Shown here: piece after piece, positions 1-5,271 of the stretch
How the letters are laid out: every line of letters starts with the position of its first letter
Numbering within the stretch: the first letter of the stretch is position 1
Assembly (NCBI GenBank): GCA_002297415.1
Contig: DBKZ01000019.1
Location: forward strand, 1-6,484
Direction of reading: 5' to 3'
DNA length: 6,484 nucleotides
Origin: Ruminococcaceae bacterium UBA737
GTDB lineage: Bacteria > Bacillota > Clostridia > Oscillospirales > Acutalibacteraceae
Made by a program: the position numbers and the translations under genes
The notes under the pieces: model-generated
What the model was told of the DNA's origin: nothing
The model's input: the letters and a program-made list of their open reading frames with translations, nothing else
Databases searched by the model: none

Positions 1-21
1 TAAAAGGCGGCGAGCGAAACC

Positions 22-44
22 GTGGCAGGTTTGAGTCCTGTCAC
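22..44 (+). other. 8-bp stem-loop resembling a tRNA T-arm
   Basis: The arms at 22-29 and 37-44 pair over 8 bp with a single G-U wobble and enclose the 7-base loop TTTGAGT. This looks like a tRNA T-arm (loop consensus TTCRANN), but the almost invariant C of that loop is T here. I cannot fit an anticodon arm to bases 1-21, and no CCA end sits at the right distance downstream. It may be a leader hairpin of the downstream permease mRNA, a degenerate tRNA 3' end, or chance. The left part of any larger structure lies outside the window. Confidence 0.3.
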
Positions 45-60
45 ACTAAATTCACCGATT

Positions 61-65
61 AGGGG
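61..65 (+). promoter_or_regulatory. Ribosome binding site that fixes the permease start
   Basis: AGGGG lies 7 bases before the ATG at 73, an ideal Shine-Dalgarno distance. It is only 1 base from the in-frame ATG at 67 and lies downstream of the in-frame GTG at 22. It therefore favours 73 as the true start. An in-frame TAA at 1-3 rules out any longer reading. Confidence 0.7.
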
Positions 66-72
66 TATGGAA

Positions 73-1140
73 ATGAAAAAGTATTTGAACCGTCTTTTTA
101 TTGACGGACTTTCGGGAATGGCATACGGGCTGTTTTCAACGCTTATTATCGGAACAATTATCTGTCAGATAGGCTCTCTTATCGGAGATAATATGATAGG
201 TAAGTATATCACGGTTATCGGAAGCGTCGCAAAAACGGTCACTGGCGCGGGAATCGGCGTAGGAGTCGCCTGCAAGCTTAAGGCTTCTCCGCTTACCACC
301 GTTTCAGCCGCCGTTGCGGGAACCGTCGGAGCTTTTCCGAATTTAGTTATCGAGGGCTTTAAGTTAGGCGCCCCGGGTGAGCCGTTAGGCGCATTTGTCG
401 CGGCATACATAGCCGTTGAAATCGGCTTTTTGGTTTCGGGAAGAACAAAGCTTGAAATCATTGTTACTCCGCTTTCGTGCATAATTGCCGGATGTGCGGC
501 AGGATATCTTGTAGGACCTTATATCGCGGGCGCGATGAAATGGATAGGAAACCTTGTAAATATAAATGTCGAAAAGTCGCCAATTCTCGGCGGAATGGCA
601 ATTTCCGTTATAATGGGAATACTTTTAACGCTGCCAATCTCCTCCGCCGCTATAGGAATTTCGATGGGAATTACCGGAATTGCCGCAGGTGCGGCAACCA
701 TCGGCTGCTGTTGCAATATGATAGGCTTTGCGGTAATAAGCTACCGTGAAAACAAATTAGGCGGTCTTATCGCTCAGGGAATAGGCACCTCAATGATTCA
801 GATGCCGAACATTATAAGAAAGCCGATAATATGGCTTCCTGCCATTATTTCAAGCGCGATTTTAGGACCCGTTTCCTCGGCAGTTCTTAAAATGGTAAGC
901 ACTCCCGTAGGCTCGGGAATGGGAACAAGCGGTCTTGTAGGTCAGTTTGCCGCATTTACGGCTATGACCGAGGGAACAAAGACCGTTGCGGCACTTTCGC
1001 CCTCGCTTGCAGTAGTCGAAATAATCGCAATGCACTTTATTCTTCCTGCTGTTATCTGCTTAGGAATCAGCGAAGCGATGAGAAAGCTGGGCTGGATAAA
1101 GAGCGGAGACCTTAAATTAGAGGCGGCGGGCCGTGCGTAA
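73..1140 (+). CDS. PTS-type sugar permease, EIIC_2 family (orphan IIC)
   Basis: This is a polytopic membrane protein of 355 residues, about the usual family size. It resembles the PTS_EIIC_2 family of putative phosphotransferase system EIIC components, annotated as PTS transporter subunit IIC. Hallmarks seen are the N-terminal NRLFIDGLSGMAYGLF block (residues 6-21), Gly-rich TGAGIGVGVACKLK (57-70), GAPGEPLGAF (99-108), TLPISSAAIGI (186-196), the AAGAATIGCCCNMIGFA block (204-220), SYRENKLGGLIAQGIGTSM (223-241) and GSGMGTSGLVGQ (280-291). Many hydrophobic segments imply a cytoplasmic-membrane location. The substrate is unknown for this family as far as I know. No EIIA or EIIB domain is fused or adjacent, so phosphoryl-coupled transport is not shown; partners may be encoded elsewhere, or it may work as an uncoupled carrier. 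The ATG at 73 is chosen for the AGGGG site 7 bases upstream; in-frame ATG 67 and GTG 22 are alternatives. It is the first visible gene of a coupled operon and its stop overlaps the nth start by 8 bp. Confidence 0.88.
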   Translation: MKKYLNRLFIDGLSGMAYGLFSTLIIGTIICQIGSLIGDNMIGKYITVIGSVAKTVTGAGIGVGVACKLKASPLTTVSAAVAGTVGAFPNLVIEGFKLGAPGEPLGAFVAAYIAVEIGFLVSGRTKLEIIVTPLSCIIAGCAAGYLVGPYIAGAMKWIGNLVNINVEKSPILGGMAISVIMGILLTLPISSAAIGISMGITGIAAGAATIGCCCNMIGFAVISYRENKLGGLIAQGIGTSMIQMPNIIRKPIIWLPAIISSAILGPVSSAVLKMVSTPVGSGMGTSGLVGQFAAFTAMTEGTKTVAALSPSLAVVEIIAMHFILPAVICLGISEAMRKLGWIKSGDLKLEAAGRA

Positions 1141-1783
1141 AAAAGAGCTTGCTTTAAAAGTGGTCGAGGCGCTAGAAGGCTTATATCCCGACGCAAAATG
1201 CTCCCTTGAATATTCTGACCCGTTTCAGCTACTTGTTGCAACGCGGCTTTCGGCTCAGTGCACCGACGCAAGGGTAAATCTCGTAACCCCTGCTTTATTT
1301 AAAAAATATCCTACCGCTTATGATTTAGCAAAAGCGGATATAACAGATGTTGAGGAGCTTATAAAAAGCTGCGGACTTTATAAGACAAAGGCCAAGGACT
1401 TAATTTCAATGAGCAAGGCGATCTGCGAAAATTTCGGCGGAAAGGTTCCTGACACTATAGAAGAGCTTACGACCCTTAGCGGTGTAGGGAGAAAAACCGC
1501 AAACCTTATCTGCGGAGATATTTTTAAAAAGCCCGCTGTAGTCACCGACACGCATTTTATAAGGCTTTGCAACAGATTAAAGCTTGTTGATACAACTGAC
1601 CCGAAAAAGGTTGAGGACGAAATGCGAAAGCTTCTGCCCGAGGAAAAATCAAGCGATTTTTGCCACAGAACGGTTATTTTCGGCAGAGATATCTGCACCG
1701 CAAGAAAAGCGGACTGCTTAAGATGTCCTATGGACGGATTTTGTCCAAAAAACATAAAATATGCGAAAGGCAAGAAGGCTTAA
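1133..1783 (+). CDS. nth: Endonuclease III (DNA glycosylase/AP lyase)
   Basis: This is a base-excision-repair enzyme that removes oxidised pyrimidines from DNA and nicks the abasic site by beta-elimination. At 216 residues it is full length for the family. Visible features are LSAQCTD (39-45), the helix-hairpin-helix LSGVGRKTANLI (115-126) carrying the Schiff-base lysine K121 (E. coli K120), and the catalytic aspartate D139 in TDTHFIRLCNRLK (E. coli D138). A complete [4Fe-4S] ligand set follows at C188, C195, C198 and C204 with the canonical C-x6-C-x2-C-x5-C spacing. All key residues are intact, so it should be active. The start is a GTG lying inside the end of the permease gene (8-bp overlap), with AGGCGG at 1121-1126 as a possible ribosome binding site 6 bases upstream. 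Translation is therefore likely coupled to the permease. The TAA stop shares its last A with the next gene's ATG. Confidence 0.96.
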   Translation: MRKKELALKVVEALEGLYPDAKCSLEYSDPFQLLVATRLSAQCTDARVNLVTPALFKKYPTAYDLAKADITDVEELIKSCGLYKTKAKDLISMSKAICENFGGKVPDTIEELTTLSGVGRKTANLICGDIFKKPAVVTDTHFIRLCNRLKLVDTTDPKKVEDEMRKLLPEEKSSDFCHRTVIFGRDICTARKADCLRCPMDGFCPKNIKYAKGKKA

Positions 1784-2622
1784 TGCAAAAAAGAGTTGCG
1801 GCTATTCATGATATTTCCTGCTTCGGCAGATGCTCGCTTACAGTCGCTCTGCCTATAATTTCCGCCGCCGGAATTGAAACAATAGTTATCCCAACCGCCC
1901 TGCTTTCAACCCATACAGGGGGCTTTAAAAATTATGTTTTTAAGGATTTAACCGAAAACATTCTGCCGATTGCAAAGCACTGGGAAAGCGAAAAGATACA
2001 GGCGGATACGGTCTATACCGGATATTTAGGTTCAAAAGAGCAGGTTGAAATCGTAAAAGAAGCGCAAAAAATCATAAGAAAAGAAAGCTCTTTGCTTTTG
2101 GTCGACCCCGTTATGGCGGATTTCGGAAAGCTTTACGGCGGATTTGACGCGGATTTTCCCGAATTTATGAAAAAGCTATGCTTGATTGCGGATATTATAA
2201 CGCCTAATATCACCGAGGCATGCTTTTTAACTCAGACCGAATATTTAAAACCGCCCTTTAAAAAAGAATATATAAACAAGCTTTTAAAAAGGCTTAAAAG
2301 CTTAACAAACGCTAAAATCGTTCTTACGGGAGTAAGCTTTGACGAGGAGAAAACCGGTGTTGCCTGCTTTGACGGAAAAGACGAAAGCTATATTTTAAGC
2401 CGCAGGATAAACGCGGCGTTTCACGGAACAGGCGATGTTTTCGCAAGCGTTCTTACAGCCGCAATGACAAAAGGCAAGAACCTTTTAAAATCCGCTGAAA
2501 TTGCGGAGAAATTTACGGTTAAAGCCATAAAGCGGACGCTTGAGGTAACCCCCGACTCAAGATACGGAGTTGATTTTGAAGAAGAGCTTCCGTACTTAAT
2601 CAGACTGCTTAAAAGCGACTAA
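1783..2622 (+). CDS. pdxK: Pyridoxal/pyridoxamine kinase (PfkB/ribokinase superfamily)
   Basis: This cytoplasmic ATP-dependent kinase is predicted to phosphorylate pyridoxal, pyridoxamine or pyridoxine at the 5'-hydroxyl in vitamin B6 salvage. It has 279 residues, typical for the clostridial pyridoxamine kinase group. Visible features are the N-terminal strand and substrate region VAAIHDISCFGRCSLTVALP (5-24), PTALLSTHTGG (37-47), TGYLGS (79-84), VDPVMAD (107-113), TPNITE (140-145) and the ribokinase-type anion-hole motif HGTGD (214-218) with catalytic base D218. The fold is shared with ThiD (hydroxymethylpyrimidine kinase), which is the main alternative, but the HDISCFGRCS and STHTGG segments fit PdxK/PdxY better. 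The ATG at 1783 overlaps the nth stop by one base (TAATG), with AGAAGG at 1773-1778 as ribosome binding site. An in-frame extension back to 1660 would lie wholly inside nth and is rejected. It is the last gene of the plus operon. Exact B6 vitamer preference cannot be read from sequence. Confidence 0.9.
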   Translation: MQKRVAAIHDISCFGRCSLTVALPIISAAGIETIVIPTALLSTHTGGFKNYVFKDLTENILPIAKHWESEKIQADTVYTGYLGSKEQVEIVKEAQKIIRKESSLLLVDPVMADFGKLYGGFDADFPEFMKKLCLIADIITPNITEACFLTQTEYLKPPFKKEYINKLLKRLKSLTNAKIVLTGVSFDEEKTGVACFDGKDESYILSRRINAAFHGTGDVFASVLTAAMTKGKNLLKSAEIAEKFTVKAIKRTLEVTPDSRYGVDFEEELPYLIRLLKSD

Positions 2623-2656
2623 AACAGAGGTTTTTAAGTAAAAAAAATAAATACCG

Positions 2657-2694
2657 AAAGGTCCCGAGGAAGAAATTTCTTCCTCGGGACCTTT
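2657..2694. terminator. Bidirectional rho-independent terminator (38-bp perfect palindrome)
   Basis: This is a perfect inverted repeat of two 19-bp arms centred between 2675 and 2676, with a GGTCCCGAGGAAG / CTTCCTCGGGACC core and an AAATTT centre. In RNA it would form a very long stem with a tiny loop. On the plus strand the stem runs into TTTT followed by ATATT. On the minus strand it runs into TTT and, a few bases on, a run of eight T (complement of the A run at 2640-2647). It lies between the converging stops at 2622 and 2711, so it should end both operons. Confidence 0.93.
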
Positions 2695-2710
2695 TATATT
2701 ATTCGTATTA

Positions 2711-4318
2711 TTATCTTTTCGAATCCATTTTATCGCAAAGCGAGGTTATCTGGTCGGCAAATTTTGCCATATCCTTATTCGGCATTTCCTTTGAACGCTG
2801 AACGAGGGAAAGAAGTCTCTTCGCCGCGTCAAGCAGACGGGCATAAACTGTATTCGCCCTGATTCTTCCCTGTGACTGAGCCTTTTCTATCCTTACGATT
2901 TTGCCCTTGGCGGTGCATTCGTCGGTTATTAAATCAAATTCGTCTCCGCTATAAGGAGCGGTCGCTTGAATCTCAAGCTTTTCTCCCGCAAGGCTTGCGA
3001 AATAATCGCAAACAGAATCATTTCCGTGGTTTACGAATAAATGCTTAGGCTTTTCAGGCAATTTATAAAGCCAGCTTAAGAGCATATCCCTGTCGGCATG
3101 GCCCGAAATTCCGTGAAGAGTTTCGATTTTTGCATTGACCGCAATTTCCTCTCCGAACAGCTTTACGCTCGACGCTCCGTCAATAAGCTTTCTTCCGACG
3201 GTTCCTTCCGCCTGATAGCCGACAAAAAGAATTGTGCTGTCCTTTCGCCATAAATTATGCTTAAGATGATGTCTTATTCTTCCTGCCTCGCACATTCCCG
3301 AAGCCGAAAGAATAACCTTGGGTCTCGGGTCGAAGTTTATCATTTTAGAATCGTCAGATGTGACGGAAAGCCTTAAATCGTCAAACTTTATCGGGTCAAT
3401 TCCTCGGCTTAAAAGCTCTAAGGTCTCCTCATCATAATAATCCGTAAGACCGCTCGAATAAATTCCCGTTGCCTCGGTCGCGAGAGGACTGTCCACGAAC
3501 ACCGGAAAATCGCAGGGTGAAACCAGATTATCTTCCTTTATTTTTCTTAAAAGATATAAAAGCTCCTGAGTTCTTCCTACCGCAAAGGACGGTATAACAA
3601 CATTTCCTCCTCTTTTAAAGGTATCGTTTAGAATTTTCGTAAGCGCTTCAACATAATCGGGACGGTCGCCGTGCAGACGGTCGCCGTAGGTAGACTCTAT
3701 TATGACATAATCTGCCGCCTCGGGAGTCTGAGGGTCTCTTATAAGAGGACGGTCGATATTTCCGAGGTCTCCCGAAAACAAAAGGGTTCTTTTAATCCCG
3801 TTTTCCTCGGCGGTTATGTTTATTGAAGAAGAACCGAGAAGATGTCCGGCGTCCGTAAATCTCGCAGTAACTCCCTCGCATACCTCAACCGTTTCCTTGT
3901 ATGAAACGGGCGAAAACTGCTTTATCGCCGCCTCTGCGTCCTTTAAGGTATAAACCGGAACATAAGGCTCCAAGCCTGCTCTTTGTGCCTTTCTGTTTCG
4001 CCATTGCGCCTCAAATTCCTGAATATGCGCGGAATCTCTTAACATTATTTCACAAAGCTTAAAGGTGGCATAAGTACAGATAATATTACCCTTAAAGCCC
4101 TTTGCAACGAGTGCGGGAAGCATTCCCGAGTGGTCAATATGGGCATGGGTTAGCAATACCGCGTCAATATCGACGGCGCTGACGGGAAGCTCGCAGTTTT
4201 CATAAATATCCTCGCCCTGCTCCATTCCGCAGTCTATAAGAATATTTTTTCCGTTTATGCTAAGCAACGAGCAGGAGCCTGTAACCTCATGGGCGGCTCC
4301 CAAAAACTTAAGTTTCAT
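2711..4318 (-). CDS. Beta-CASP metallo-beta-lactamase-fold protein, probable RNase
   Basis: This 535-residue protein resembles the CPSF-73/TTHA0252-like group of zinc-dependent nucleases, usually annotated as MBL fold metallo-hydrolase RNA specificity domain protein. The MBL part shows LIDCGMEQG (27-35), the metal motif HAHIDH (58-63), H159 in DAGHLLGS and D184 in SGDLG. The beta-CASP module follows, with motif A E208 in ESTYGDR, then VIPSFAVGRTQE (241-252) and ILSASGMCEAGRIRHHL (336-352). The C-terminal RMMBL part carries motif B H407 in SGHADR and motif C H431 in FVNHGN. All expected metal ligands are present, so an active endo- or exoribonuclease acting in cytoplasmic RNA processing is inferred; the substrate is unknown. 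A basic, helix-prone tail (about 475-535) extends beyond the core and makes the protein longer than my recollection of TTHA0252 (about 430 residues). The ATG overlaps the transporter stop as ATGA, and AAGGAG (complement of 4327-4332) lies 8 bases upstream. It is the last gene of the minus operon. Confidence 0.92.
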   Translation of the reverse strand: MKLKFLGAAHEVTGSCSLLSINGKNILIDCGMEQGEDIYENCELPVSAVDIDAVLLTHAHIDHSGMLPALVAKGFKGNIICTYATFKLCEIMLRDSAHIQEFEAQWRNRKAQRAGLEPYVPVYTLKDAEAAIKQFSPVSYKETVEVCEGVTARFTDAGHLLGSSSINITAEENGIKRTLLFSGDLGNIDRPLIRDPQTPEAADYVIIESTYGDRLHGDRPDYVEALTKILNDTFKRGGNVVIPSFAVGRTQELLYLLRKIKEDNLVSPCDFPVFVDSPLATEATGIYSSGLTDYYDEETLELLSRGIDPIKFDDLRLSVTSDDSKMINFDPRPKVILSASGMCEAGRIRHHLKHNLWRKDSTILFVGYQAEGTVGRKLIDGASSVKLFGEEIAVNAKIETLHGISGHADRDMLLSWLYKLPEKPKHLFVNHGNDSVCDYFASLAGEKLEIQATAPYSGDEFDLITDECTAKGKIVRIEKAQSQGRIRANTVYARLLDAAKRLLSLVQRSKEMPNKDMAKFADQITSLCDKMDSKR

Positions 4319-5271
4319 AAAGAATTCTCCTTTACTTTTGCTTTTCTGTTAAACAGCATTTCAGGCAACTGAGCTATAATAATTGCTAAAAAAACAAGCG
4401 TACAGCCGAGAATTTGAAGACGGGTAAGGGTCTGCTTTAATATAAGCCAGCCGCCTATTGCTCCGAAAACGCTTTCAAGGCTCATTATAAGTGCCGCGAC
4501 CGACGGCTCCGCATATTTTTGACCTATTATCTGCAATGTATACGCAACTCCGCTCGACATTATTCCGAGAAACAGCAAAGAAAATAAGGCGGCGGAAATT
4601 TTTTCGGGGTTAAACGCATCGGTCTCGGTAAGAAAAGAAGCTATAAATGAACCTAATGAACAAATCATAAACTGAATCATCGAAAGCCTTATTCCGCCGA
4701 CGGAATTGCAGAATTTATCGACAAAAATTACATGCAGCGAAAAAGACAGCGCGCAGGCAAGCATTAAAATATCGCCCTTATTAAAGCCGCCGAGCCCTGC
4801 AGTGCAAAGAAGATACGCGCCGATAAGGGCAACAATGACCGCTCCCCAGATAAACGGCGATACCTTTCTTTTTAAAAACACCGAGATTATGGGAACTATA
4901 ACGACATAAAGCGCCGTTAAAAACGCACCTCTTGCAGAGCCGCCCTGCAAGCCGTGATTTTCATAATATGTAAGACCCATCTGCTGAAGATTTATCGAAA
5001 GCCAGAGCATTGCTCCGCAAACCGCTCCGCCTAAAGCGACATGCTTTTTAGAAGCGGTTTTCGAAATAAAAATATCCTCTTTAAGCTTTATTTTTCTGAA
5101 AAGCATCAGCAAAAAAAGCACTGCCGCGCCGATTGCCGAACGCAGTGCGTTAAAGGCAAAGGGCGGAATTTTTGAAGCCGCGTCCGACTGGGCAACGAAC
5201 GCAAGCCCCCATATAAACGCGGTTATAAGAAGAATTAAACCGCCTTTTAAGTTATTGGTTTTCTGTTCCAT
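4315..5271 (-). CDS. EamA/DMT-superfamily transporter
   Basis: This is a cytoplasmic-membrane protein of 318 residues with ten predicted hydrophobic segments (about 10-28, 38-58, 77-97, 112-133, 139-158, 167-186, 196-214, 226-247, 256-277 and 285-303). They form the tandem duplication of two EamA domains typical of drug/metabolite transporters. Family signatures seen are FIWGLAFVAQ (19-28), NALRSAIGA (41-49), and in the second repeat SGVAYTLQIIGQKYAEPSVAALIMSLESVFGA (240-271). Members export amino acids, nucleotides or other metabolites, or import metabolites; the substrate cannot be inferred here. The ATG at 5271 lies within the last codons of tex (20-bp overlap), with AAGGA (complement of 5283-5287) 11 bases upstream, a slightly long spacing that suggests coupling to tex translation. 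Its stop overlaps the next gene as ATGA. The basic tail NRKAKVKENSL fits a cytoplasmic C-terminus. Confidence 0.92.
   Translation of the reverse strand: MEQKTNNLKGGLILLITAFIWGLAFVAQSDAASKIPPFAFNALRSAIGAAVLFLLMLFRKIKLKEDIFISKTASKKHVALGGAVCGAMLWLSINLQQMGLTYYENHGLQGGSARGAFLTALYVVIVPIISVFLKRKVSPFIWGAVIVALIGAYLLCTAGLGGFNKGDILMLACALSFSLHVIFVDKFCNSVGGIRLSMIQFMICSLGSFIASFLTETDAFNPEKISAALFSLLFLGIMSSGVAYTLQIIGQKYAEPSVAALIMSLESVFGAIGGWLILKQTLTRLQILGCTLVFLAIIIAQLPEMLFNRKAKVKENSL
4327..4332 (-). promoter_or_regulatory. Ribosome binding site of the beta-CASP gene
   Basis: The minus strand reads AAGGAG 8 bases before the ATG at 4318, inside the 3' end of the transporter gene. It supports this start and shows that the gene can recruit ribosomes itself as well as by coupling through the ATGA overlap. 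Confidence 0.75.

Noticed and set aside
1..60. A partial tRNA gene
   Set aside because: Only a T-arm-like hairpin fits. The conserved C of the loop is T, no anticodon arm can be placed, and there is no CCA end at the expected spot.
22..72. Longer permease N-terminus starting at the GTG at 22 or the ATG at 67
   Set aside because: The extra residues do not resemble the family N-terminus, which begins with MKKxLNRLFIDG, and the AGGGG site is correctly spaced only for the ATG at 73.
1378..1773. Minus-strand open frame of 131 codons opposite nth
   Set aside because: It lies entirely antisense to a gene with all catalytic and cluster residues conserved, and its product shows no known motif.
1660..1782. 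Upstream extension of the pyridoxamine kinase
   Set aside because: It overlaps the iron-sulphur cluster region of nth in another frame, adds 41 residues with no kinase similarity, and the ATG at 1783 already begins with the family's N-terminal strand.
2277..2310. AAGCTTTTAAAA/TTAAAAGCTT-like inverted repeats
   Set aside because: They lie within the kinase coding sequence and reflect Lys/Leu-rich AT-biased codons, which recur throughout the window.
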